Positions 33,874 through 43,504 are shown, numbered from the stretch's first letter. The stretch is 64,000 bases of DNA from an uncultured Oscillospiraceae bacterium (GCA_934526065.1 CAKSZX010000001.1:1-64000); one strand, 5' to 3'. The notes: a model not told the origin generated them from the letters alone. A program made the numbers and translations.

Positions 33874-33912
33874 AAAATACGCACCCTGAAAATTCGGGGT
33901 GCGTAATTTTTT
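33874..33912. terminator. bidirectional terminator
   Basis: TACGCACCC - N9 - GGGTGCGTA flanked by TTTTTT on the plus side and TATTTTTC on the minus side, between convergent genes. Confidence 0.8.
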
Positions 33913-33920
33913 GTGCGATT

Positions 33921-34538
33921 TTATCTTATAAAGTGGGTTCTTATCGGCGCTTCTTTTTCCGGCAAACCGTATTTTTCTTTGCCGAGCTCTATGCTCTTCA
34001 TAAGAAATGTCATATTCCTTGCCAATATGCGCATTACCTGCAAGCCCTCTTCGTCCTGTTCCGCCTGGCCGGGGGTCATACCGTGAATACTGTTCCAATA
34101 CCGGCTTGAAGCCACCGGCATACCGCTTATGGTAAAGTATTTGTTTAATTCGTCAAATGTTGCCGAACAGCCTCCACGTCTTGCACACACAACACTTGCG
34201 CCGACTTTCATGGTCTTGTCAAAATGGGTGCTGTAAAAAAGTCTGTCAAGGCAGGCAATAAGTGTTGCGTTTGCCGAGGCATAATAAACCGGGGTAGCCA
34301 CAACAAGGCCGTCGGCGGCCTCAAATTTCGGGGCAAGCTCGTTTACAATATCATTAAAAACACACTTGCCGGTTTTGCCGCAACTGTTGCAGGCTATGCA
34401 ACCACGCACATCTTTGTTGCCGATTTGCACAGTTTCAACTTCCACATTCAATGATTTAAAAACCTTTTCCATCTCAGCCACGGCGATAGATGTGTTGCCC
34501 TCTTTGCGGGGACTGCCATTAATAATTAAAACTTTCAT
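33921..34538 (-). CDS. iron-sulfur flavoprotein-like NAD(P)H:FMN reductase
   Basis: A 205-residue flavodoxin-fold protein. FMN-binding loop at the start: LIINGSPRKEGNTS. The compact cluster motif CIACNSCGKTGKC (C-x2-C-x2-C-x5-C, about residues 47-59) is the [4Fe-4S] ligand pattern of iron-sulfur flavoproteins, and TPVYYASANA binds the flavin phosphate side. It likely moves electrons from a ferredoxin or NAD(P)H to small acceptors. The ATG at 34538 has GGAGG 8 bp before it; the longer frame to 34628 lacks one. Confidence 0.85.
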   Translation of the reverse strand: MKVLIINGSPRKEGNTSIAVAEMEKVFKSLNVEVETVQIGNKDVRGCIACNSCGKTGKCVFNDIVNELAPKFEAADGLVVATPVYYASANATLIACLDRLFYSTHFDKTMKVGASVVCARRGGCSATFDELNKYFTISGMPVASSRYWNSIHGMTPGQAEQDEEGLQVMRILARNMTFLMKSIELGKEKYGLPEKEAPIRTHFIR

Positions 34539-34649
34539 AATTTTACCCTCCGTATATAACCTAATTTTATTATATATTTTAAATGTGATAAAGTCAATTT
34601 GTTGGGTTTGCGGTAAATCATTTCTCATAAAAGGTAAATTTTCATAAAT

Positions 34650-34693
34650 AAAAATAAGAAGGCTTTATCCCGTATTTCGGTATAAAGCCTTCT
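34650..34693 (-). terminator. serine dehydratase operon terminator
   Basis: AGAAGGCTTTAT / ATAAAGCCTTCT, 12-bp perfect stem, followed on the minus strand by TATTTTTATTT. Confidence 0.85.
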
Positions 34694-34696
34694 GTT

Positions 34697-35563
34697 TTAG
34701 CCAAAAATTTCTTTGTAGATCGCCTGTCCCGCAGGTGTTGTGGCTATGCCGCCCATAGCGGTTTCACGCAGTTGAGGAGGCAACATTTTGCCCACCTTAA
34801 ACATGCTGTCCACAACCTGGTCAAAGGGAATGTGAGCAACCTGACCTGCCAATGCCATATCTGCCGAAATAAGAGCGTTTACGGCACCGGAGGCATTTCT
34901 CTGTGCGCAGGGCAGTGCAACAAGGCCGGCAACCGGGTCGCATACAAGCCCCATTATATTTATCATGGCAAAGCCTGCCGCATCAAGGCACTTGTCATCG
35001 TCCGCCCCCATCATATAGGCTGCCGCCGCTGCGGCCATGCTCCGGGCAACACCGCACTCTGCCTGGCATCCGCCGTCGGCACCTGCCACTGTGGCGTTTT
35101 TGGTGTAAATTGCGCCTACCGCAGAGGCTGTAATCAAGCCTTCAAGGGTTTTCTCTCTTGAAATATTCTTTGCCCCGCTCAATCCTAAAAGCACCGCCGG
35201 TACAATACCGCAGCTGCCTGCCGTAGGGCTGGCACAAATTTTACCCATAGAGGCATTTACCTCGCTGCATGAGTAAGCGAGAGACATAACATAGTTTATA
35301 TACCGGCCGCTGATATTTTCTTTTTTTGAATAGTCGTACTGTGTTTTTGCCACACCGTCTATAAGGCCGCCCTTGGTGGCTTGCTTTGCGTTTAACGCCT
35401 TTTGCGCCGAATGGAACATAATTTCCAATCTGTCGTCAAAACGGCTGAGAATATCTTCGTATGAAGAAGATGTAAGTTTCATTTCATTTTCTACGGCTAT
35501 TTGCCAAATGCGCTTGTTTTGCTCTTTGCATTGGCTCATAAGTTCGCTTGCGTCTTTGTACAT
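34697..35563 (-). CDS. sdaAA: L-serine dehydratase, iron-sulfur-dependent, alpha subunit
   Basis: Catalytic subunit that deaminates L-serine to pyruvate and ammonia with an oxygen-sensitive [4Fe-4S] cluster. The 288-residue protein has the family segments ICASPTAGSCGIVPAVLLG, GADGGCQAECGVARSMAAAA and MGLVCDPVAGLVALPCAQRN, which carry the cluster cysteines, and ends in GIATTPAGQAIYKEIFG. It starts 3 bp after the beta-subunit gene, with AAAGGGGG upstream. Length fits the split two-subunit form. Confidence 0.95.
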   Translation of the reverse strand: MYKDASELMSQCKEQNKRIWQIAVENEMKLTSSSYEDILSRFDDRLEIMFHSAQKALNAKQATKGGLIDGVAKTQYDYSKKENISGRYINYVMSLAYSCSEVNASMGKICASPTAGSCGIVPAVLLGLSGAKNISREKTLEGLITASAVGAIYTKNATVAGADGGCQAECGVARSMAAAAAAYMMGADDDKCLDAAGFAMINIMGLVCDPVAGLVALPCAQRNASGAVNALISADMALAGQVAHIPFDQVVDSMFKVGKMLPPQLRETAMGGIATTPAGQAIYKEIFG

Positions 35564-35566
35564 TCT

Positions 35567-36238
35567 TTAATCCCCCTTTATATTTATAACGGTTGCAGAA
35601 ATAACGTTGTTAATTCTTGTAAGACCTTTTATAACATGGTCGGGAATTATATCGTCGCACTCTATTACACAATATGCCAAATCACCACGGCTTGTCCTTG
35701 AAACCTTCATAACGCCGATGTTTATATCGTTAAAGGCAAGCAATGTACTTACATCGCTGACAACACCCTTTACATCGTGCTGTTGAACAATAACCGTAGG
35801 ACTTGTGGCGTTTACCTCACAGGTTAAGCCGTTTATGCTGGTTATCAAAATTCTGCCGCCTCCAAGGCTGGCACCCTCTACAAAATAGCGCTCATCACCG
35901 TTTATAAATGTGATTCTTGCGGTATTTTCATATGGTGACGGTATATCGTCCACCGGGTAGAATTCAAACCGGATATTTTGTTCTTTGGCAATTTCAAAGC
36001 TGTGGGCAAGGTTTTCATCGTCCTCCTTCATTCCCAAAGCACCGGCAACAAGGGCAAAATCCGTAAAATGCCCTCTGTATGTCTTTGCGAAAGAACCGCC
36101 GAGACCGAACTCAACCTTGTTAAAATCTTTGCCGTATATAAGTCGGGCGGTTCTTGCAAGCTTTGCCGCACCCCGTGTGTGTGACGACGACGGCCCAATC
36201 ATAACCGGCCCAACAACATCAAAAAGACTGATGTTCAT
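35567..36238 (-). CDS. sdaAB: L-serine dehydratase, iron-sulfur-dependent, beta subunit
   Basis: Partner of sdaAA; 223 residues. The N-terminal SLFDVVGPVMIGPSSSHTRGA is the standard signature, followed by the ASKP-like domain and a C-terminal ACT domain (VIVQQHDVKGVVSDVSTLLAF) that probably senses or binds an amino acid. RBS GGAGGTG. First gene of the operon. Confidence 0.95.
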   Translation of the reverse strand: MNISLFDVVGPVMIGPSSSHTRGAAKLARTARLIYGKDFNKVEFGLGGSFAKTYRGHFTDFALVAGALGMKEDDENLAHSFEIAKEQNIRFEFYPVDDIPSPYENTARITFINGDERYFVEGASLGGGRILITSINGLTCEVNATSPTVIVQQHDVKGVVSDVSTLLAFNDINIGVMKVSRTSRGDLAYCVIECDDIIPDHVIKGLTRINNVISATVINIKGD

Positions 36239-36515
36239 AGCGCACCTCCGATAATAGTTTACATATATAATATTTTAACATATAATTTTGTATAATCAAA
36301 TATGCGAAATAACAAAATAAAATTTAATTTTACATACACATTGCCGATATTGTGGATGTATTGGAAAACAATGTAAAATTTATGTAAAATATAGGTGATT
36401 ATACATTGATATTGCTTAAATTTTACTTGTGATTTACAAACAAATATATTAAAATATATTTCGAATGGTAACATGCCATAAAATATGAAATACAAACGGG
36501 GGAACTTTACAGGCT

Positions 36516-37577
36516 ATGCCTATTGAAAAGAAAAAAGAATTTTTAATTAACTGCGCCTATTATGGCATTTGGACTGCCGTTATTTTTTTTGCGGTAAGGT
36601 TTGCGTTTAAATATCTTTTGCCTTTTATAGTGGCGTATTTTGTTGCACTTATGCTTCACAAGCCTATAAAATTTATAAGCGAAAAAACCAAGATAGCCTA
36701 TAAAATTTCTTCAATAATATGTATAGGTTGTTTTTACGCAGTTGCGGTGACGGCAATTTTTATGATGGGGTATCAGCTGCGGATTTTAGTGAAGAATGTA
36801 TTTTTCATTCTTCCTCAATTCTACACGGAAACATTTTTGCCCATTGTGGAAAATTGGGTGAGCCGACTTTACCGGCGGTTTGCCTTTGCGGATCCTCAAT
36901 GGCAGCCGGCTGTTGATCGGCTGGCGGAAAGCGCAGGCACTGCCTTACAGAATATTTCCGTGACGGTTATATCCAAGCTGTCATCCGTAACAACGAGTTT
37001 ACCCTCTGTTTTTGCAGGAATTATCATAGCCGTGGTTGCGTCCTTTTTTATCTCCCGGGACTATGAGAATATAATTGCATTTGTAAAAAGCAAGATGCCT
37101 TCAAAACTCAAGGGAGTTGCAGGCGGTGTGGCGGAAAGCGGTGTTTCCACCGCAAAGGCGTATCTAAGGTCTTATGCCATTATAATGTTCATAACATTCT
37201 GCGAATTGTCTGTGGGATTTTTACTTTTAAGGGTGAAAATGGGTATTGTAATCGCATTTGCCACAGCGGTGTTTGACATTTTGCCGGTGTTGGGGCTGGG
37301 GGCTGTTCTGTGGCCCTGGCGGATATACTCCTTTGCCGTTGGCAACACAGCCTTCGGTGCGGGATTGGTTATAATGTACTGTATAATCACCGTTGTCCGC
37401 AATATAATCGAACCTAAAATCGTATCCGGCCGTGTGGGATTGCCACCGGTGGTTACATTGGCGGCTATGTTCTGCGGTCTTAAACTGATGGGTGTTACCG
37501 GTATGATCTTGCTTCCGGTTGTAATTGTAATAGTAAAACAACTTTCAAGTCAGGGTATAATTAAAATCAACTTTTAA
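36516..37577 (+). CDS. ytvI: AI-2E-type membrane protein, YtvI-like (sporulation)
   Basis: A 353-residue polytopic protein of the AI-2E transporter superfamily. Two N-terminal membrane segments, a soluble loop (about 85-150), then further segments; SFFISRDYENI and the C-terminal FDILPVLGLGAVLWPW are typical of the YtvI branch found in spore formers. Gene order before a Na/Pi cotransporter has no clear meaning. Its precise role is unknown; the YtvI label is by resemblance. Confidence 0.78.
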   Translation: MPIEKKKEFLINCAYYGIWTAVIFFAVRFAFKYLLPFIVAYFVALMLHKPIKFISEKTKIAYKISSIICIGCFYAVAVTAIFMMGYQLRILVKNVFFILPQFYTETFLPIVENWVSRLYRRFAFADPQWQPAVDRLAESAGTALQNISVTVISKLSSVTTSLPSVFAGIIIAVVASFFISRDYENIIAFVKSKMPSKLKGVAGGVAESGVSTAKAYLRSYAIIMFITFCELSVGFLLLRVKMGIVIAFATAVFDILPVLGLGAVLWPWRIYSFAVGNTAFGAGLVIMYCIITVVRNIIEPKIVSGRVGLPPVVTLAAMFCGLKLMGVTGMILLPVVIVIVKQLSSQGIIKINF

Positions 37578-37595
37578 TCTTAGAGGAGAAACAAA

Positions 37596-39233
37596 ATGGG
37601 TATAAGCGAAATGCTGTCGCTTTGCGGCGGTTTGGCTCTGTTTTTGTATGGTATGCATATGATGAGCTCCGGCCTTGAGGCGGCGGCAGGAGACAGAATG
37701 AAGCAAATGCTTGAAAAGCTGACTTCCAATACGGTTATGGGTGTTGTGATCGGTACGGTTATCACCGCACTTATACAGTCATCGTCAGCTACAACGGTTA
37801 TGCTTGTGGGCTTTGTAAATTCCGGCATTATGGATTTGTCACAAACTGTGGGCATAATCATGGGTGCTAACATAGGCGCCACCATGAACGGCGTGCTTTT
37901 AGCCGTTGGTATAGGCGATATTGCCCCGGCTTTCGCCTTTATCGGCGTTTGCCTTATACAGTTTACAAAGGACGAAAAGAAGAATCATATAGGCGAAATT
38001 ATAGCCGGTTTGGGCATACTGTTTATCGGTATGAATATGATGAGCAGTTCTATGTCCGCACTGCGTAATTCACCTACGTTTATCGGATTTTTGTCCTCTT
38101 GCAGCAACCCGATTTTGGCTATTTTGGTGGGTACTGTTTTCACCGCACTCATACAGTCTTCATCTGCCTCGGTTGGTATTTTGCAGGCTTTGGCAGTAAG
38201 CGGCGTTGTGGATTTGCACACCGGCATCTATCTTATGTTCGGTTTTACAATCGGCACATGTATCACCGCCGCTATTGCGTCTATCGGCACAACCGCAAAT
38301 GCAAAGAGAACAACGGTTATACACTTTTTATTCAATGTTATAGGTACGGTTATATTTGTAATTTTCTGCCAGACGATGCCGGTGGTGGATTGGATTATAA
38401 GATTGACGCCAAACTCACCTGCCTCGCAGGTTGCAAACGCCCATGTTATATTCAAGGTTGTTACAACTTTGATACTGCTTCCATTCTCAAAACAGCTTGT
38501 AAATTTGTCTGTGATTTTAATCAAAGACAAAAAAGAGGACAAGCGTCCCACTCTTATGGAGCGTGCAAAGCTCACTGCCGGTTACAGCATGGGTACAAGC
38601 GCAATTATCATACGGAATATTCGCGACGAAATAAACTATATGTATGACATTGCAAAGAAAAATGTTGAACTCAGTTATGATGCGGTTATAAACAATTCTT
38701 CGGAAAATATGAAGGTTATTCGGGAAAATGAGGATCATCTTGACGAGCTTAACGCCTCTATTTCCGAATACATATCGAATGTTCTGTCGATACCTATGTC
38801 TCAGCAGGACTCCGATATTATCACAGGATATTTCAGAATAGTGGGCAATATCGAGAGAATAGGCGACCATGCGGACAACTTTGCGGGATATTCACGCTTC
38901 TTTATTTCAAGGGGGCTTACAATGTCCGATGCCGCAGTTGACGAGGTGCGCCACATGAAGAGCCTTACTGTTGACACCATGGAATTTTTGGAGGGCGACA
39001 GAAGAGAGGACGCCGCCACAATGCTTATAAATGTTTCCAGAGGGGAACAGGATATAGACGATATGACCGACGAGTACAGAAACCGCCAGATGGACAGAAT
39101 GAAAGAGGGAGTATGCACTGCGGAAGTAAGTGTTATTTACTCCGAAATGCTTACCGACTTTGAGAGAATAGGCGACCATTTGTTGAATATCGCAGAGGAT
39201 TTTTCAAAAATGTATCCTGCAAAAAAAGCATAA
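37596..39233 (+). CDS. Na/Pi cotransporter with PhoU-like domain
   Basis: A 545-residue protein: an N-terminal NptA/Na-Pi membrane domain with the duplicated motif ALIQSSSATTVMLVGFVNSG (residues about 58-77) and ALIQSSSASVGILQALAVSG, then from about 340 a cytoplasmic PhoU-like helical domain with two ERIGDHADN/ERIGDHLLN repeats. Imports phosphate with sodium, or regulates it. It starts 18 bp after ytvI behind AGAGGAG, so the two are probably cotranscribed. Confidence 0.92.
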   Translation: MGISEMLSLCGGLALFLYGMHMMSSGLEAAAGDRMKQMLEKLTSNTVMGVVIGTVITALIQSSSATTVMLVGFVNSGIMDLSQTVGIIMGANIGATMNGVLLAVGIGDIAPAFAFIGVCLIQFTKDEKKNHIGEIIAGLGILFIGMNMMSSSMSALRNSPTFIGFLSSCSNPILAILVGTVFTALIQSSSASVGILQALAVSGVVDLHTGIYLMFGFTIGTCITAAIASIGTTANAKRTTVIHFLFNVIGTVIFVIFCQTMPVVDWIIRLTPNSPASQVANAHVIFKVVTTLILLPFSKQLVNLSVILIKDKKEDKRPTLMERAKLTAGYSMGTSAIIIRNIRDEINYMYDIAKKNVELSYDAVINNSSENMKVIRENEDHLDELNASISEYISNVLSIPMSQQDSDIITGYFRIVGNIERIGDHADNFAGYSRFFISRGLTMSDAAVDEVRHMKSLTVDTMEFLEGDRREDAATMLINVSRGEQDIDDMTDEYRNRQMDRMKEGVCTAEVSVIYSEMLTDFERIGDHLLNIAEDFSKMYPAKKA

Positions 39234-39308
39234 TTTTGTGCAATTTTAAATTACAGCGCTGGTTTTATACCGGCGTTTTGTTATTTTTAACAAAGTGACA
39301 TCTTATCG

Positions 39309-39337
39309 TTGACAAAAGTCGTCGGCAGGTGTACAAT
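39309..39337 (+). promoter_or_regulatory. promoter of the T-box-controlled transporter operon
   Basis: TTGACA - 17 bp - TACAAT, about 30 bp before the first base pair of T-box stem I. Confidence 0.85.
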
Positions 39338-39369
39338 TCAATCATAAATTTAATACACTTCACAAAAGC

Positions 39370-39628
39370 GTTGATAAGAAATAGTATGTATTATTCCGAT
39401 TTGCAGAGAGGCTCCGGTTGGTGTAAGGGGTTATGAGGGTAGTGCGGAACACATCTTTGAGCTATCAGCCGAACAGAAAACCAAGTAGGCGAGATCGGGG
39501 GTTGCCCGTTACAGCAATAGAGTATGTTAGTACTTACAGAGGTCAGTGCCGCAAGGCATTGGCGAACAGAGGTGGAACCACGGATTTTACCGTCCTCTCG
39601 ATGCGGAAAGCGTCGAGAGGACTTTTTG
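39370..39628 (+). promoter_or_regulatory. T-box leader, specifier most likely CAC (His)
   Basis: A tRNA-sensing leader that controls transcription termination. Stem I base GTTGATA (39370-39376) pairs with TATCAGC; AGTA (39383-39386) and CGGAA-CAC-ATCTTTGAGC mark the specifier loop, giving CAC at 39450-39452 when aligned with known leaders in which the codon is followed by A and a TTGAGC turn. The T-box bulge is AGAGGTGGAACCACGG (39568-39583), and the terminator GTCCTCTCG / CGAGAGGAC with five T is at 39592-39627. CAC implies histidine-tRNA control. One misfit: TGGA would pair with a U73 discriminator, while tRNA-His normally has C73. Confidence 0.88.
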
Positions 39629-39693
39629 TTTCCGTTAAGAAATAAATCAAGGCCGTTGAAGTGTTAAATCATTATTTTACAAGGAGAAAAATT

Positions 39694-40548
39694 ATGAAAA
39701 AAGTATTTGCATTGATTTTAACAGCGGCATTGGCTATTACAGCGGCAGGTTGCCGGAAAAGTGACGACAGCGAAAGCCGGCGGACAAACAGACTGGAAGA
39801 AATAAAAGAGAGAGGTGTTTTGACTGTTGCCACAGAGCCGTATTTTGCACCTAACGAATTTATAGACCCGACAAAAACAGGGGACGAAATGTATGTGGGC
39901 TCGGATATAGAATTTGCCAAGTATATCGGCGAAAAACTGGGGGTTGAGGTTAAAATAGTACCTCTTGAATTTACCGAGGTGCTCACATCGGTACAACAGG
40001 GAAAATATGACATTGCAATCTCCGCACTTTCCTATACGGCAGACAGAGCAGAGGGTATGAACCTTTCAAAATCTTACTACAAATCAGAGGACAGCAAGGG
40101 TTACGGTATGGTAGTGAGAAAGTCAGACGCAGATAAATACACAACGGCGGAAAGCTACGCAGACGCAACGCTGATTGTTCAAAAGGGTTCAATGCAGGAA
40201 ACATTTATAAAAGAACAAATTCCTTCTTACAAAGAACTTAAATATCTTGCCTCTATGACAGATACATTCCTTGCGGTTTCCGAGGGCAAGGCAGACCGGG
40301 CAGCTTGTTCGATAGATATGGCGGAACTTTTTATCCGGGCAAACCCGGATCTTGATTTGGCTGTTGCACAGGACTTTAAGTTTACGATCGACCCGGACAA
40401 AGACGGCGTTGTTGTTGCAATGGCAAAGGGCGAGGACGAATTGACAGACCGGATTAACGATATAATCGACGAATTTAAGGAAACAGGCCTTTATAAACAG
40501 TGGAACGACGAATACAAGGCCTATGCGAAAAAATTGGGTATAGAGTAA
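39694..40548 (+). CDS. amino-acid ABC transporter, substrate-binding lipoprotein
   Basis: A 284-residue family 3 extracellular solute-binding protein, lipid-anchored through Cys20 (lipobox TAAGC). GVLTVATEPYFAPNEF opens the first lobe; SDIEFAKYIGEKLGVEVKIV, ALSYTADRAE and IVQKGSMQETFIKEQIPSY follow as in polar amino-acid binders. The ATG at 39694 sits 7 bp after AAGGAG; an upstream GTG lies in the leader. Being behind a histidine-type T-box, it probably binds histidine. Confidence 0.92.
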   Translation: MKKVFALILTAALAITAAGCRKSDDSESRRTNRLEEIKERGVLTVATEPYFAPNEFIDPTKTGDEMYVGSDIEFAKYIGEKLGVEVKIVPLEFTEVLTSVQQGKYDIAISALSYTADRAEGMNLSKSYYKSEDSKGYGMVVRKSDADKYTTAESYADATLIVQKGSMQETFIKEQIPSYKELKYLASMTDTFLAVSEGKADRAACSIDMAELFIRANPDLDLAVAQDFKFTIDPDKDGVVVAMAKGEDELTDRINDIIDEFKETGLYKQWNDEYKAYAKKLGIE

Positions 40549-40570
40549 TTAAAAGGGATATTTTTTAAAG

Positions 40571-41233
40571 ATGTTACAGGATATTATAAAAATTTGGCGG
40601 AAATACGATTATGTGTTTATTGAGGGCATTAAATGGACTCTTATTCTAAGTGTTATAACTATTTTCTTCGGCACTGTTTTGGGCACGGTAATCGCTTTCA
40701 TGAAAATGAGCAACAACAGGGCTTTGAGATTTATAGCCGATGTTTACAACGGCGTAATCAGAGGTACGCCTATACTTTTGCAGCTGTACTTTTTCTGGCT
40801 GTGGTTGCCTAAGATATTGCCTATCGAGCTGACAGACAGACAGGCAGTTACCGTAGGCCTTATAGTAAACGGAGCCTCGTTTATATCGGAAGTTATCCGC
40901 AGCGGCATACAGGCAGTGGACATAGGCCAAACAGAGGCGGCCAAGAGCTTGGGTATACGCAAAAGCTATACTATGCGATATATAATTCTGCCACAGGCTG
41001 TAAAAAATATTCTGCCGGCATTGGGCAACGAATTTATTTCAATGCTTAAACAGACATCTTTGGGCTCTACATTTTTTATCGGCGAAATAATGTCAAGCTG
41101 GCGTGCGGTGCAAACAGCAACATACAAACCGATACCGTCACTTATCATAATAGGTATTATCTATCTTATTTTGACATATTTACTTACATTTTTGCTTGGA
41201 ATTTTTGAAAGGAAGTTAAAGGAAAGTGATTGA
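40571..41233 (+). CDS. amino-acid ABC transporter permease (HisM/GlnP type)
   Basis: A 220-residue membrane permease with about five segments. The HisMQ family signature lies at FIADVYNGVIRGTPILLQLYF, and the EAA coupling loop is EAAKSLGIRKSYTMRYIILPQA (about residues 123-144), which docks on the ATPase. It overlaps the ATPase gene by 8 bp. A single permease gene implies a homodimer in the membrane. Confidence 0.95.
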   Translation: MLQDIIKIWRKYDYVFIEGIKWTLILSVITIFFGTVLGTVIAFMKMSNNRALRFIADVYNGVIRGTPILLQLYFFWLWLPKILPIELTDRQAVTVGLIVNGASFISEVIRSGIQAVDIGQTEAAKSLGIRKSYTMRYIILPQAVKNILPALGNEFISMLKQTSLGSTFFIGEIMSSWRAVQTATYKPIPSLIIIGIIYLILTYLLTFLLGIFERKLKESD

Positions 41234-41972
41234 CAATAACAGCGAAGTTTTGATAAAAGTTGAAAATCTCCACAAGGATTTCGGCGGCTTACAGGTGCTT
41301 AAAGGAATAGATTTTCAGGTCAGAAAAGGAGAGGTGGTTTCAATCATAGGTCCTTCCGGCGGCGGTAAAAGCACGTTTTTACGCTGTTTAAACCTTTTGG
41401 AGGAACCTACTCGGGGAAAAATTTGGTTTGCCGGCGAGGAGATAACCGCACCGGGGGTTGATGTAAACCGCCACAGACAAAAAATGGGTATGGTTTTCCA
41501 GCACTTTAATGTGTTCAACAATCTGAATGTTTTGGACAATATCACCCTTGCGCCGAAACTTGAAAAGAAAGTTCCGAAAGATGAGGCCGAGAAAAGAGCC
41601 ATGGAACTTTTAAAAACCGTAGGTTTGGAGGATAAACGGCGGCAGTTCCCACGCAAGCTGTCCGGCGGACAAAAACAGCGCCTTGCCATTGTGCGAGCTT
41701 TGGCAATGGACCCGGATGTTATACTTTTTGACGAGCCCACTTCCGCCCTTGACCCGGAGATGGTAAAAGGAGTTTTAAATGTAATCAAGGATTTGGCGAA
41801 AAGCGGTATGACAATAGTCATAGTAACCCACGAAATGGCATTTGCCAGGGAGGTAAGCGACAGAGTTGTGTTTATCGACGGCGGCGTAATAGCCGAGGAG
41901 GGCACACCTAAACAGGTTTTTGAAAACCCGCAAAATCCAAGAACAAAAGAATTTTTAAGCCAAGTGCTGTGA
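41226..41972 (+). CDS. amino-acid ABC transporter ATP-binding protein
   Basis: A 248-residue ATPase of the polar amino-acid uptake family. Walker A is GPSGGGKST, the signature LSGGQKQRLAIVRALAM, Walker B VILFDEPTSALDPE, and the switch His lies in VTHEM. GTG start at 41226, inside the end of the permease gene. Third gene of the T-box operon, closed by the terminator at 42013-42045. Confidence 0.96.
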   Translation: MIDNNSEVLIKVENLHKDFGGLQVLKGIDFQVRKGEVVSIIGPSGGGKSTFLRCLNLLEEPTRGKIWFAGEEITAPGVDVNRHRQKMGMVFQHFNVFNNLNVLDNITLAPKLEKKVPKDEAEKRAMELLKTVGLEDKRRQFPRKLSGGQKQRLAIVRALAMDPDVILFDEPTSALDPEMVKGVLNVIKDLAKSGMTIVIVTHEMAFAREVSDRVVFIDGGVIAEEGTPKQVFENPQNPRTKEFLSQVL

Positions 41973-42012
41973 AAAGATGATGTAAAACAAAAGATTTCTT
42001 GTTTACTTTGCA

Positions 42013-42045
42013 AAATCGGTCTGCGAAAGCAGGCCGAATTTTTTA
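42013..42045 (+). terminator. terminator of the ABC transporter operon
   Basis: AATCGGTCTGC - GAAA - GCAGGCCGA (one G-T pair), then TTTTTTAT. Confidence 0.85.
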
Positions 42046-42121
42046 TATAAATTATTAAAACACAAGACAAATGCCGGGGTTTATGGTATTATAAAAATAT
42101 AAAGTTGCAAGAGGTGTAAAA

Positions 42122-43492
42122 GTGAATTTACCACAGGATTTTTGTCTTAAAATGCAAAATTTGCTGAAAGACGAGTACGATGATTTTATAAAGGGCTACG
42201 ATAAGGAAAATTATTTTTCCCTGCGCATAAATACTTTAAAAGCGGACAGTGATGACGAAAAAATAAAAAATCTTTTCTGCGAGGAAAAGGTTCGGTGGGC
42301 GGAAAACGGATATTATTACAGCGGGCGGCAAAGACCCGGCAAGCATCCTTACCACCACGCAGGGGCATACTATATCCAAGAAGCCAGCGCAATGGCTCCC
42401 GTGGTTCGGGCGGAAATTCAAAAAGTGGACAGGGTATTGGATTTGTGCGCCGCACCCGGCGGAAAAAGCACAGGGGCAGCGGCATATCTTGAGGGCACAG
42501 GTTTGCTTGTATCCAATGAAATAGTGCCGAACAGGGCTAAAATTCTGTCTGGAAACATTGAGCGTATGGGTGTAAAAAATGCCGTTGTTACAAACGAAAG
42601 CCCAGGGGATTTGGAGAGATATTTTCCTTATTTTTTTGATAAGATAATAGTTGACGCACCTTGTTCCGGCGAGGGAATGTTCCGCAAGGACAAAGCCGCC
42701 GCAGACCAGTGGAGCCGGGAACAGGTGAATGTGTGCGCCAACCGCCAGAGATTGATTTTGGAAAGTGCGGAAAAAATGCTTGCCCCGGGGGGAAAAATAA
42801 TATATTCCACCTGTACATTTTCCCCGGAGGAAAACGAGCAACAGATAGAAAATTTTTTGAAAAAACACCCGGAATTTACCGTTGTTAAGCCGAAGATATA
42901 CGGATATTTCACCCCCGGCAGGCCGGACTGGGCAGATGGAAATCCACAACTGGAAAACACAATGAGGTTGTTCCCCCACAAGTTAAAAGGCGAGGGACAC
43001 TATGTGGCAGTGTTGCAAAAACAAGGGGGAGAAGCCGGCAAAATCAAATATGCAAAGCCCATAAAGGACAAAAAGATTTTGGAAGTTTGGCAAAAATTTG
43101 CAAAAGAAACCCTTATCAATACACAGTTCGATAATTTTTATTTGTTTGGGGATATCTTGTATTCTCTGCCGGACAATACCCCGGATTTTTCAAAAATAAA
43201 GGTTTTAAGAGCCGGTTTACAGCTGGGAGAAATAAAAAAGGGCAGGTTTGAACCCTCCCACAGTTTGGCTATGGCATTAAAGCCGGAGCAGGTTAAAAAT
43301 TTTGAAAACCTTCCCCGGGACAGCCAAAAATGTCTGAACTATCTTTTGGGGCAGGAAATACCCACAGACAACCCGGCAAGAGGCTACCGACTTATCTGTG
43401 TTGACGGCTTTTCCGTGGGATGGGGCAAATGCGACGGCACCGTTATAAAAAATCATTATCCTAAGGGATTGAGAATAAAAAGTTTGGAATAA
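42122..43492 (+). CDS. rsmF: RsmF/NOL1-NOP2-sun family rRNA m5C methyltransferase
   Basis: A 456-residue RNA cytosine-C5 methyltransferase. SAM-binding DLCAAPGGKSTGAAAYL (about residues 104-120), catalytic-loop VDAPCSGEGMFRKD and the second Cys in YSTCTFSPEENEQQ are the Nsun motifs. The C-terminal third (from about 310) is the RsmF-type RNA-binding domain. GTG start with GAGGTG 5 bp before it. The exact rRNA target is not visible from sequence. Confidence 0.9.
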   Translation: MNLPQDFCLKMQNLLKDEYDDFIKGYDKENYFSLRINTLKADSDDEKIKNLFCEEKVRWAENGYYYSGRQRPGKHPYHHAGAYYIQEASAMAPVVRAEIQKVDRVLDLCAAPGGKSTGAAAYLEGTGLLVSNEIVPNRAKILSGNIERMGVKNAVVTNESPGDLERYFPYFFDKIIVDAPCSGEGMFRKDKAAADQWSREQVNVCANRQRLILESAEKMLAPGGKIIYSTCTFSPEENEQQIENFLKKHPEFTVVKPKIYGYFTPGRPDWADGNPQLENTMRLFPHKLKGEGHYVAVLQKQGGEAGKIKYAKPIKDKKILEVWQKFAKETLINTQFDNFYLFGDILYSLPDNTPDFSKIKVLRAGLQLGEIKKGRFEPSHSLAMALKPEQVKNFENLPRDSQKCLNYLLGQEIPTDNPARGYRLICVDGFSVGWGKCDGTVIKNHYPKGLRIKSLE

Positions 43493-43504
43493 AGGAGTAT
43501 TTCT

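Noticed and set aside
36259..36495. 78-residue minus-strand frame in the sdaAB-ytvI gap
   Set aside because: Composition is plain AT-rich intergenic DNA, with no ribosome site or family.
38099..38647. 182-residue frame inside the Na/Pi cotransporter
   Set aside because: Overlaps the coding region in another frame and shows no family features.
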